Origin: an uncultured Prevotellaceae bacterium
Lineage (GTDB): Bacteria; Bacteroidota; Bacteroidia; Bacteroidales; Bacteroidaceae
Length of the DNA stretch: 58,905 nt
Direction of reading: 5' to 3'
NCBI GenBank assembly: GCA_900315565.1
Contig: OMZS01000022.1
Span: 1 to 58,905 of the forward strand
Positions 33,599-42,503 of this stretch are shown here, in pieces. The notes beneath the pieces are model-generated. The model was not told the DNA's origin and did no database searches. It saw only the letters and a program-made list of their open reading frames with translations. The translations under genes and the position numbers were made by a program. Positions within the stretch are counted from its first letter, which is position 1, and each line of letters starts with the position of its first letter.

Positions 33599-34933
33599 TT
33601 ATTTCACCACGAACTTCTTGCCGTTCTGGATGTAAACGCCCTTCACAGCCTTGCTCACCTGCTGGCCAGCGAGGTTGAAGATAGCGGTTGCATTGGCCTT
33701 AACCACATTCTGAACATTGCTGATACCATCCTCTACAGGCTCAACAATCTCGGGAAGCTCGTCGTTGATAGTGATGGCCAGGAACTGGAATCCATTGCCT
33801 GTGGTCAGCGAAACGACACCATTTTTAATAACTGTCAAAGTTACTTCATGATCCTCAACATCAGCTGTTGTAAGCGATCCTTCTGTTACTTCGGCATTGG
33901 TAGCAATGAGTTCTCTTTCTGATTCGCCAGCACCTCTAAATCTGAGTTTTACAACATCGTCCTTCACGAGTTCGCCTAATTTTATAGTAGTTTTACTACC
34001 ATTAATAGCAAAGAACTTACCAGGCTTAATACGAATTCTGTCAGCTTCCAAACCGTTGGCATGATCTCTTGCAAATTCCAGTCCGCTGGTGAGTTCCAAC
34101 TCTGCGCCATTAGCCATCAGAGCGGTATAAACGTTTCTCTCAGAAAGAGTTGCATTGTTCTGCCAATAGTTCTTGCCCTCATCGTCGTTAAATTTCCAAT
34201 TCTCAGTATCGGCAGTAAGATTCTCCTCGTCAGCAGAGCCAAGCTCAGCGGTGAAGTCCCAAACTGTGGCTGCTGTCGGGTCTTTCACTTCTTCGCCACC
34301 GCCTTCAGAAGTCTGGTCGAATCTTACGTATGCAAAGTAGATACCAGCATCCTGAGTGATACAATAGATACCGGCGCTCAGAATCTCAACCTCGAAAATG
34401 ATAGGATTGCCATCCGCATCGGTTGCCTTAGCTTCGTCAGAAGTAAACTCATGTGTGTATTCTGCGTCAGCCGGATTGCAATAGTTTTCCTTGTCAGAAG
34501 CAGAAACAACAAACATCTTACGTCCTGCTGTGCCACTCCAAGCACCAATGAAAAGAGTGCCAGGGCCAGCAGCCTCAAGGAACATCTGACGGCCACCAGT
34601 AGTATTAGAAGAACCATTGGGCTCAAGACGATAACTTGCCGTGTAGTTGTCATCATACTTTACAGGAAGAATGTTCTTATCCTCATCGGTCTGAATAACA
34701 TCCATGCGATAAGTACGATCCTTCTTTGAAACAACCGTAAAGACATCCTGTGTGATGGTAGCATCGTTCAGCAAATACTTCGTTCCCGAATTCAAAGTTG
34801 CATTAGCACAATCACCTTTGGCAGCTACGGCATCCTCGTAAATCTTGTTGAGATCCAAAGTGTAGCTTGCGATCTGTGCATTCACACCCACGGCCATCAA
34901 AGCCGCAGCAATAAGCGTAAAAAATTTCTTCAT
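33599..34933 (-). CDS. Secreted protein of unknown function with shared C-terminal module
   Basis: 444 residues with a signal peptide (MKKFFTLIAAALMAVGVNAQ). Two beta-rich regions (about 20-200 and 225-385) are separated by an acidic linker. The second contains repeated short strands and a polar calcium-like stretch. No catalytic motif was recognised. The final 27 residues (IFNLAGQQVSKAVKGVYIQN...) are almost those of the 30399 product, with synonymous codon differences. It is transcribed divergently from the CE8 gene; both have promoter boxes in the 344-bp gap. A role as a surface or secreted pectin-binding accessory is inference. Confidence 0.75.
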   Translation of the reverse strand: MKKFFTLIAAALMAVGVNAQIASYTLDLNKIYEDAVAAKGDCANATLNSGTKYLLNDATITQDVFTVVSKKDRTYRMDVIQTDEDKNILPVKYDDNYTASYRLEPNGSSNTTGGRQMFLEAAGPGTLFIGAWSGTAGRKMFVVSASDKENYCNPADAEYTHEFTSDEAKATDADGNPIIFEVEILSAGIYCITQDAGIYFAYVRFDQTSEGGGEEVKDPTAATVWDFTAELGSADEENLTADTENWKFNDDEGKNYWQNNATLSERNVYTALMANGAELELTSGLEFARDHANGLEADRIRIKPGKFFAINGSKTTIKLGELVKDDVVKLRFRGAGESERELIATNAEVTEGSLTTADVEDHEVTLTVIKNGVVSLTTGNGFQFLAITINDELPEIVEPVEDGISNVQNVVKANATAIFNLAGQQVSKAVKGVYIQNGKKFVVK

Positions 34934-35024
34934 AATTCTTTGTTTTTAGTTTGTTATTAATAAATTGTTTGTTTTTGTCAAGTCTGTCACCACTTGGAAT
35001 GGTTATGGCGTTACCTTTTCGGTG

Positions 35025-35032
35025 CAAAGATA
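35025..35032 (-). promoter_or_regulatory. -7 box of the 33599-34933 gene
   Basis: The minus strand reads TATCTTTG (TAnnTTTG), about 90 nt before the ATG. The 344-bp gap 34934-35277 holds only this and the divergent box at 35196. Confidence 0.6.
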
Positions 35033-35195
35033 ATTAAATAAGTGGGAAAAGCAAGGGTTTCGTAGTGTTTTTTTAGCGTAAACGTTTTCAAATAATTCCA
35101 TTCGCGCGCCTTCATTCCGCCTTGGCTGATTTCTTCCGTAATCGTTTACGCACAAATATATGCCACTAACCAACACATCTTACAATAATAATCCT

Positions 35196-35203
35196 TAACT
35201 TTG
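35196..35203 (+). promoter_or_regulatory. -7 box of the CE8 gene
   Basis: TAACTTTG matches TAnnTTTG and lies about 75 nt before the ATG at 35278. No clear -33 box. Confidence 0.6.
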
Positions 35204-35277
35204 CAACGCACAAACTATTCAATTTGTAATCAAATCAAAAATAACAATAATAACTAAAAACTTAAAAAAAATCGATT

Positions 35278-38200
35278 ATGAAGTACAAATCTTTACGTTA
35301 TTCACTTCTCTCGGCAGCGGTTTTGTTTTTCGGCTCACTTTCCTGGGCTGGCATCAACGCAGCTACCGAAAGTGAGGAAGAAATTGTTTATTCGTGGGAA
35401 GGTGCTGAGAGTGGCGCCACCGAGACCGGCGGTCAGGCTGTTGCCTCCGACGGTCAAAGTGTAAACATGCCCAACCCTGGCGGTTCGAACACGTATTACA
35501 CCATTCGCCTGAACGGCAAGAAAGACTTTTCGACGGATGTTGTGACCATCACTCTCGACAAAGCCCTCAAGGCTGGCGACAAAATCAGCGTTACTGCTTA
35601 CCGCAACAAAAACGCTGCCGACAAGACGAGCGGATTCCTGGCAAAGTTTGACAAAGGTGGCCAAGTGGCTTCGTCAACAGGTCTGGAATTTGTCAATCTC
35701 GACACTTCGGATGCTTCGGCTGAGGACAGCAACCGCGGCACAGAGCCCAACACTTGTGAATTTGAGGTGCCCACTGCCGCTGAGGGCAGCACCGTCATTA
35801 CCATGACGCGCTCGCACACCAGCACCAACCTCTTTATCACCAAGCTCGTTATTAGCTCGTCGGCATCGGGTGGCGACGATCCCCAGCCCGACCAGCCCGA
35901 CCAGCCCGTTGTGAACCCCGACGAGTGCAACCTGGAGTGGGATTACACCGAGAAGGACATGCCCACTGTTAGCCCTGACAACGGACTTTATTTTGTAGGC
36001 TATGTGAACGATGCTGTTGGCACCAACAACGGCATGCACGGCGTGAAGCTCAACTCCAGCGGCAATTGCTACTTTGCCAAGCAGCCCGTGGCCGGAGTGC
36101 TCACGCTGACCTTCGGCAACCGCAAGAGCGGCGACGCCTACGCTGTGAACGTGTATGAGGCCACCATCGACGAAGATGGCAAGGGCACCAAGGGCGCACT
36201 CATCGGCGAAGTGTCGGTGGCCGAAAGCCCAGGCACAGGCAGCATCGACATCCCCGCCAACGTGACAGGCATATGGATTGAGCGTAAGACTGGCTCAGAA
36301 GGCGTATTGCAGAAGATTGTGTTCAAGGTTCCCGTGCCGCGCACGTTCGTTGATTTTGAAATCACTAACCAGGAACTCTCTACGACCTTCGACCCGACAA
36401 CCCTGCCCGAGGGAGTGACCTTCAGCGGCAATCAGCGCAACGACAAACACGGCTACGACCACGTGACGCTGGTGGTTCCTGTCGATGGAACTGTGAAGTT
36501 CACCATCGGTGGCTGCCAGTATGCCAACCCCGCCAACTGTACCGTTACCAACAGCAACGGCGACGTTCTGGCAACACCCAACCTCAAAACCGCCAAATGC
36601 TACCATGAGGACGGCTCTGCCGCCACCTATATCTATACAGGCGAGCCCACCACGCTCACCTTCAGCAACATTGCTTACCTGCCCTACTTCAAGGCCGAAG
36701 CTACCGAAGTGACCGAGGCCACCATCACCTACAAGGACCAGAACGGCAACGAGCTGGGCACCAAGACCGTGTTCGAGGGCGACGCCATTGGCGAAGTGCC
36801 CTTCACCGAGACTGACATCACTCTCGGCGACGGCGAGGCTTTCCGCGGTTGGGTGTATAACAGCAACGGCTTGAAGGTCCAGCCCAACGACGTGGTCAAC
36901 GGCAACACCACCGTCAGGGCACTCGTCACTCCCGTTGAGAGTGTGAGCGAAGGCAGCATTCAGACCTACGACTTCACCAAGAACACCTTCTACCCCGAGG
37001 ATCACGAGACCTGCGAGGCCACTGGAGGCAAATTCAACGACAGCCAGCACGGCTGGAATTTCGCCGCTGGCGACAGCTTTGCCTTCGACGTGGCCGGCAA
37101 AGCACAAATCGTGATTACCTACTGCCAGTATGGCTCGGGCACCACCGCCACTCTTACCGATGGTGACGGTAACGTTGTAGAGGAAGGCATTGTAGTGAAA
37201 GACGACTCAGGCAACGACGGCGCCACGACCACCATCAATTACCCGATGGGTGCCACACGACTCACGCTTACCTTCTACTCGCAGACCTACATCCACAAAA
37301 TAGAGGTGTTTAACGTTTCCGACTTCCTGGAGAAGGACGAAGCTTCGGGCTACTACATCGTACCGGCGGGCGACGCTGCCGGCCTCGTCATGGCTCTCAA
37401 CACCGCCAGCTCGGAAGAGGGCGCCATGATATTCCTGCCCGACGGAACCTATGACCTGGGCGAGACCGTGCTCACAAGCATCTCGGGCAAGAACGTGTCG
37501 ATTATCGGACAGAGCGCCGAGAAGACCATCATCAAGAACGCGCCTCCCACGAAGTTGGAGGGACTCGGAAGTGCTGACCTGCTGGTCAACACGGGCGAGG
37601 GACTCTACATGCAGGACATCACCCTGCAGAACGCCCTCGACTACTACAATGCTGGCAGCAACGGACGTGCTCCCGCACTCCACGACAAGGGCACCAAGAC
37701 CATCTGCAAGAATGTTTGGCAACTTTCGTATCAGGACACCTACTACTCGCACAAGGTGGGCGGACTCTTCTATTTCGACGGTGGTGAGATTCACGGCACC
37801 GTGGATTACATGTGCGGCAACGGACGCGTTTATTTCAACGAGGTGAAACTGGTCAACGAGCGACGCAGCAGTGCCACCATGTCGGCCAACTCCGAACTCT
37901 ACGTGTTCAACAACTGTACCGTGGAGAACAACGCAGACAGCTACAACCTCGGACGCGCATGGAGCGACAACCCTGTCTGCATCTGGCTCAACACCACGCT
38001 GCAAGACACCGAAAAGCTCATCGCCACACGATGGAACCTCTCAGGCATCAACTGCGACTACAGCATTGCTGGCGAGTATAACACCATGAACGAGAACGGA
38101 GCCGACATCACTCCGGCTGAGAACAACATTACCTTCACCAAGCAGAACACCAGCATGAACACCATCCTCGACGAATCGGCCCTTGAGACCTACAGCATCG

Positions 38201-38664
38201 AGAACGTGCTCGGCGAGTGGGCTGCAGAGGCACAGGAGCAGGCACAACAGATAGAGGCTCCCGAGGCTACCATTGACGGCACAACCATCTCGTGGTCAGC
38301 TGTTGACGGTGCCACAGCCTACGCCATCTTCTGCGACGGCGAGTTCCTCGGCATCACCACCGACACCACCTTCGACGTTGACCAGGCAACCGGTGCCAAA
38401 CCCATGAAGGCAGAGGATGCCGACGCAGCTCCCGTCTATACCATCCGTGCAGCCAACGCCCGTGGTGGATTCGGCGAGCCCAAGACCATCACCGTTGCCA
38501 CCGCCATCAAAGACATCAACGCCCAGAACTCAACACTCAAAGTTCAAAGCGCAAAGTTCTACAACGCCCAGGGCGTTGAGGTGAACAGCCAGTACAAAGG
38601 TGTTGTCATCAAGGTGGAAACCCTGAAAAACGGAAAAAGCGCTGTAACAAAGGTGCTGAAATAA
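35278..38664 (+). CDS. Pectin methylesterase, CE8-like, large multidomain secreted protein
   Basis: 1128 residues with an N-terminal signal sequence. Residues about 30-690 are a string of beta-sandwich-like modules, including a Listeria/Bacteroides-type repeat (TITYKDQNGNELGTKTVFEG, about 485). The catalytic beta-helix lies at about 690-985: SYQDTYYSHKVGG supplies the Gln, GTVDYMCGNG an Asp, and YNLGRAWSD the Arg of the LGRxW motif. It would remove methyl esters from pectin so that PL1, PL9 and GH28 can act. A fibronectin-like region and a C-terminal FYNAQGVEVNSQYKG module follow. It is the only CE8 gene in the window. A terminator is at 38689. Confidence 0.87.
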   Translation: MKYKSLRYSLLSAAVLFFGSLSWAGINAATESEEEIVYSWEGAESGATETGGQAVASDGQSVNMPNPGGSNTYYTIRLNGKKDFSTDVVTITLDKALKAGDKISVTAYRNKNAADKTSGFLAKFDKGGQVASSTGLEFVNLDTSDASAEDSNRGTEPNTCEFEVPTAAEGSTVITMTRSHTSTNLFITKLVISSSASGGDDPQPDQPDQPVVNPDECNLEWDYTEKDMPTVSPDNGLYFVGYVNDAVGTNNGMHGVKLNSSGNCYFAKQPVAGVLTLTFGNRKSGDAYAVNVYEATIDEDGKGTKGALIGEVSVAESPGTGSIDIPANVTGIWIERKTGSEGVLQKIVFKVPVPRTFVDFEITNQELSTTFDPTTLPEGVTFSGNQRNDKHGYDHVTLVVPVDGTVKFTIGGCQYANPANCTVTNSNGDVLATPNLKTAKCYHEDGSAATYIYTGEPTTLTFSNIAYLPYFKAEATEVTEATITYKDQNGNELGTKTVFEGDAIGEVPFTETDITLGDGEAFRGWVYNSNGLKVQPNDVVNGNTTVRALVTPVESVSEGSIQTYDFTKNTFYPEDHETCEATGGKFNDSQHGWNFAAGDSFAFDVAGKAQIVITYCQYGSGTTATLTDGDGNVVEEGIVVKDDSGNDGATTTINYPMGATRLTLTFYSQTYIHKIEVFNVSDFLEKDEASGYYIVPAGDAAGLVMALNTASSEEGAMIFLPDGTYDLGETVLTSISGKNVSIIGQSAEKTIIKNAPPTKLEGLGSADLLVNTGEGLYMQDITLQNALDYYNAGSNGRAPALHDKGTKTICKNVWQLSYQDTYYSHKVGGLFYFDGGEIHGTVDYMCGNGRVYFNEVKLVNERRSSATMSANSELYVFNNCTVENNADSYNLGRAWSDNPVCIWLNTTLQDTEKLIATRWNLSGINCDYSIAGEYNTMNENGADITPAENNITFTKQNTSMNTILDESALETYSIENVLGEWAAEAQEQAQQIEAPEATIDGTTISWSAVDGATAYAIFCDGEFLGITTDTTFDVDQATGAKPMKAEDADAAPVYTIRAANARGGFGEPKTITVATAIKDINAQNSTLKVQSAKFYNAQGVEVNSQYKGVVIKVETLKNGKSAVTKVLK

Positions 38665-38688
38665 ACCGCAGACACACGATAACGAGAG

Positions 38689-38724
38689 AAACAGGGGAAA
38701 GCAATCCGCTTTCTCCTGTTTTTT
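38689..38724 (+). terminator. Terminator after the CE8 gene
   Basis: AAACAGGGGAAAGC (38689-38702) pairs with GCTTTCTCCTGTTT (38708-38721), with one G.U, followed by a T-run. Confidence 0.85.
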
Positions 38725-38781
38725 CTGTCGCTGAACAAAACAGCTTATTACAATAAATCGATAAAAAGAAAGACTGTCAAC

Positions 38782-38886
38782 ATAACGCCACGAAATACAT
38801 GAAAATTCTCTAAAGAATTTCAACGTAACGTCGGGAGATATTTTCACAACTCTCGGCACGGCGAAAATATCGTCGTGAGATAATTA
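38782..38886. repeat. CTCTAGAG-core palindromic repeat, copy C
   Basis: It has a core AAAATTCTCTAAAGAATTT flanked by TAACGCCACGAAAT, CGTCGGGAGATATTTT and ATATCGTCGTGAGATAATT blocks. The 573-bp gap 38665-39237 also contains imperfect CTGTGTGAGAA repeats (38991-39050) and the SusC promoter box. Confidence 0.65.
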
Positions 38887-39167
38887 CTAATTCTTTAGCC
38901 TTATCCATAGTGCCACAAGGCGGAAGCATCTCACCTCCCTTTAATTAAGGGAGCGAGAAATGCGCACAGGGAGGAGAAAACCTCCGTACCTCTGTTTACT
39001 CTGTGTGAGAATAAAATCTGTGAGAAACAAATTCTGTGTGAGAAAACTCTCTTTGGCGAGCAAAATTTACGGGAAATCGGGAGGCAATTGCGTATTTACG
39101 AAAACCTTTACGAAGATTTTTCTGAATTATTTGTGAAAAATTAGTAGATAATTAGAAAAATTTTATT

Positions 39168-39175
39168 TATCTTTG
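39168..39175 (+). promoter_or_regulatory. -7 promoter box of the susC operon
   Basis: TATCTTTG matches TAnnTTTG and leaves a leader of about 55 nt before the susC ATG. The stretch upstream is very AT-rich, without a clear TTTG at 19 bp. Confidence 0.6.
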
Positions 39176-39237
39176 CATCGACAAACTAATCTACTGATCT
39201 GAAATAATATTTTTTTGTTAAATTTAAATTCATATTT

Positions 39238-42200
39238 ATGTCTGGTAATTTGAAAACTTTTCGAATTGCGCTGCTACTGCTGCTTACGATGGTGAGTAGT
39301 GGTCTTTGGGCGCAGACAATCAACGGTAATGTGAAGGACTCGGGAGGCGAAGATATCATCGGCGCCACCGTGATGGAGAAGGGCACGTCGAACGGCAGTA
39401 TCACCGACTTCGACGGTAACTTCACGCTGAAACTTACCGGCAAGGCCAACGTCATCGTGGTTTCGTACGTGGGTATGAAGACACAGGAAGTGAACGTGGC
39501 CGGCAAGAGTAATGTAAACATAGTGCTCGAGGACGAGAACACCACGCTCAACGAGCTGGTGGTGATCGGCTACGGCGCTGTGAAGAAGAAGGACCTGACG
39601 GGTTCGGTGGCCACGGTGGGCAGCGACGCCCTGCAGGCCATTCCTGTAGCCAACGCCTCGGAGGCGCTGACGGGTAAGATGCCTGGTGTGCAGATTACGA
39701 CCACCGAGGGTTCGCCCGACGCCGACGTGAAGATTCGCGTGCGTGGTGGCGGCTCCATCACCCAATCGAACGACCCCCTCTACATTGTTGACGGATTCCC
39801 CGTGGAGAGCATCAGCGACATTCCTGCCAACGACATCGAGGACATCACGGTGCTGAAGGACGCTTCGTCGACGGCCATCTATGGTAGCCGCGGTGCCAAC
39901 GGTGTTATCCTCGTGACCACCAAGAGCGGTAAGGAAGGCAAGACAAAGGTGAGCTACAACGCATACTACAGCTGGAAGAAGATTGCCAAGAAGATGGACG
40001 TGCTCACCCCGTACGACTATGCCAAGTGGCAGTACGAGCTGGCCTTGCTGAAGAACAGCAACAACCCAGAGAAGATTTCCTCGTACACGGATTTCTTCGG
40101 CGAGTATCAGGACATGGACCTCTACAAGGACGTGGCTTACAACGACTGGCAGGACCTGACCTTCGGGCGCACGGGCAACACGTTCAACCACAACGTGAAC
40201 ATCAACGGCGGCTCGGAGACCATTAAGTATGCCTTCAGCTATGCTCACATGAACGACAAAGCCATCATGGTGGGCTCGAGCTTCAAACGCGACAACTTCT
40301 CGCTGAAACTGAACACCAAACCGACCAAGAGAACGGCCATCGACCTGCAGGCACGCTATGCCATTACCGACATTCGTGGTGGTGGCGCCAACGAGGCTAC
40401 GGGTGTTTACGACACCGACCGCCGACTGAAGTACGCCGTAATCTACACGCCGATTCCCCTGAGAAACCTCGACGCTTCGGCCGGTGCTGCCGACGACGAC
40501 CTGGGCAACCTCTACAACCCCATCACCTCGGCCTTTGACAACGACCGCAAGAAACAGCGCAAGAACCTGAACCTGGCCGGCGCCTTCACCTGGGAAGTTG
40601 TGAAGAACCTGAAGGCCAAGACCGACTTCGGCTACGACGACTACACAGAGTTCGACCAGCGCTTCTGGGGTCTCACCGCTTATTATATTAAGAATGTGCC
40701 TTCGGTTGAGAATCAGGACATGCCTGCCATCAACCTGGTGGATACCAAGCGCCATCGCTTCCGCAACACCAACACGCTGAGCTACGACTTCAAGGCTCTC
40801 TTCGGCAAGGACAGCCCCCACTCGCTGAACATCCTGGCCGGTCATGAGTATGTGATTACGAAGCGCCACATCAACACAAACACCGTGCACGGATTCCCCG
40901 TTGACTACGACGCCTCAACAGCATGGAAGCTATCCTCACAGGGCACTCCGTTCACCGTGGACGACGCCTACAGCGCCGACGACAAGCTGCTGTCGCTCTT
41001 CGGTCGCGCCAACTACAACTTCATGGACAAGTATCTGCTCAGCGCCACGTTCCGCGCCGACGCCTCGTCGAAGTTTGCCAAGCAGAACCGTTGGGGTTAC
41101 TTCCCCTCGGTGGCCCTGGCATGGCGTGTGTCTTCAGAGAAATTCATGAAGGGCACGGAGAAATGGCTCGACGACCTGAAACTGCGCGTGAGCTACGGTA
41201 CTGCCGGTAACAACAACATCCCCGTGGGCCAGCTGGTACAGCTCTACGAGAACAAGGCCACATCGTGGGTGAACGGCATCAACAACTACTGGGCTCCCTC
41301 GAAGACCATGGCCAATGAAGACCTGAAATGGGAAACCACCATTACCCGTAACGTGGGTCTCGACTTCACCATGTTCGGCGGCAAACTCAACGGTAGTCTG
41401 GAAGGTTACATCAACACCACCAAGGACCTGCTTATCGGATTCCCCGTTGTAGGAACTGGTTACGACAGCCAGTACCGCAACCTGGGTAAGACCGAGAACA
41501 AGGGTTTCGAGTTTACCTTCACCTATCATATCATCAACCAGCAGAACTACGGTCTGGACTTCAGCGGCAACATCAGCTTCAACAAGTCGAAAATCAAGGA
41601 CCTCGGCATCATGGATGACTTCGGATGGCCCACCTCTTGGGCTTCTACCGAAATCGGTCAGGACTACTGGATTGCCGTGGGCAGCTCGGTTGGCGACATC
41701 AACGGTTACATCAGCGACGGACGCTACGAAGTCAGCGACTTCACGGGCTACGACGCCTCTACCGATACCTGGACACTGAAGGAAGGCGTGGCCGATGCCA
41801 GCGCCGTGGTGGGCAAGGTACGCCCCGGCTCGATGAAGATTAAGAACCTCACCGACAGGGCCGACGAGAACGGCAACGTGACCAACCCCAACACCATCGG
41901 CGAAGAGGACATGACTATCATCGGCAACGTGAACCCCGACTTCTTCGGCGGATTCAACATCAACGCACGTGCTTACGGATTCGACCTGAGCGCCAACTTC
42001 AACTACAGCGTGGGCAACAAAGTGTATAACGCCAACAAGATTGAATACACCCAGACCAGTAAGTACCAGTACCGCAACATGATTGACATCATGGCCGACG
42101 GACAGCGCTGGACCAACCTCGATCCCGCCACAGGACTGCTGAGCAACGACCCCGCACGTCTGGCCGAACTGAATGCCAACACCACCATGTGGTCGCCCTA

Positions 42201-42486
42201 CACCAGCAGAATGGTGCTCACCGACTGGGCCGTTGAGGATGCCTCGTTCCTGCGTCTCAACACGGTGTCGCTGGGCTACACCATTCCCGCCAAGCTCACC
42301 GAGCGCATCGGCATCACCAACCTGCGATTCTATGTCACCGCTTACAACCTGCTCACCATTACCGGCTATAGCGGCTTCGACCCCGAATCTGACTGTATCC
42401 GCAGAACCAACCTCACACCTTGTGTTGACTACTCGGGCTATCCCCGCAGCCGCTCGTTCGTTGTTGGTCTGAACTTGAATTTCTAA
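39238..42486 (+). CDS. SusC/RagA family TonB-dependent outer-membrane transporter
   Basis: 1082 residues. After a signal sequence ending near GLWAQ comes a carboxypeptidase-like regulatory domain (INGNVKDSGGEDIIGATVMEKG, about 27-110). A TonB-box-like stretch (LNELVVIGYGAVKKKDLTG) leads into the plug (VRGGGSITQSNDPLYIVDG), and a long beta-barrel ends in Phe. The family imports oligosaccharides with a SusD lid. Neighbouring GH28, GH105, PL1, PL9 and CE8 genes make pectic oligosaccharides the likely cargo. SusD starts 18 bp after the stop. Confidence 0.95.
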   Translation: MSGNLKTFRIALLLLLTMVSSGLWAQTINGNVKDSGGEDIIGATVMEKGTSNGSITDFDGNFTLKLTGKANVIVVSYVGMKTQEVNVAGKSNVNIVLEDENTTLNELVVIGYGAVKKKDLTGSVATVGSDALQAIPVANASEALTGKMPGVQITTTEGSPDADVKIRVRGGGSITQSNDPLYIVDGFPVESISDIPANDIEDITVLKDASSTAIYGSRGANGVILVTTKSGKEGKTKVSYNAYYSWKKIAKKMDVLTPYDYAKWQYELALLKNSNNPEKISSYTDFFGEYQDMDLYKDVAYNDWQDLTFGRTGNTFNHNVNINGGSETIKYAFSYAHMNDKAIMVGSSFKRDNFSLKLNTKPTKRTAIDLQARYAITDIRGGGANEATGVYDTDRRLKYAVIYTPIPLRNLDASAGAADDDLGNLYNPITSAFDNDRKKQRKNLNLAGAFTWEVVKNLKAKTDFGYDDYTEFDQRFWGLTAYYIKNVPSVENQDMPAINLVDTKRHRFRNTNTLSYDFKALFGKDSPHSLNILAGHEYVITKRHINTNTVHGFPVDYDASTAWKLSSQGTPFTVDDAYSADDKLLSLFGRANYNFMDKYLLSATFRADASSKFAKQNRWGYFPSVALAWRVSSEKFMKGTEKWLDDLKLRVSYGTAGNNNIPVGQLVQLYENKATSWVNGINNYWAPSKTMANEDLKWETTITRNVGLDFTMFGGKLNGSLEGYINTTKDLLIGFPVVGTGYDSQYRNLGKTENKGFEFTFTYHIINQQNYGLDFSGNISFNKSKIKDLGIMDDFGWPTSWASTEIGQDYWIAVGSSVGDINGYISDGRYEVSDFTGYDASTDTWTLKEGVADASAVVGKVRPGSMKIKNLTDRADENGNVTNPNTIGEEDMTIIGNVNPDFFGGFNINARAYGFDLSANFNYSVGNKVYNANKIEYTQTSKYQYRNMIDIMADGQRWTNLDPATGLLSNDPARLAELNANTTMWSPYTSRMVLTDWAVEDASFLRLNTVSLGYTIPAKLTERIGITNLRFYVTAYNLLTITGYSGFDPESDCIRRTNLTPCVDYSGYPRSRSFVVGLNLNF

Positions 42487-42503
42487 TACAAAAGGAGGAT
42501 AAA

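Noticed and set aside
34061-34729. A 222-codon plus-strand frame inside the 33599-34933 region
   Set aside because: It is antisense to a protein with a clear signal peptide and a C-terminal module shared with neighbours, and has no promoter or family resemblance.
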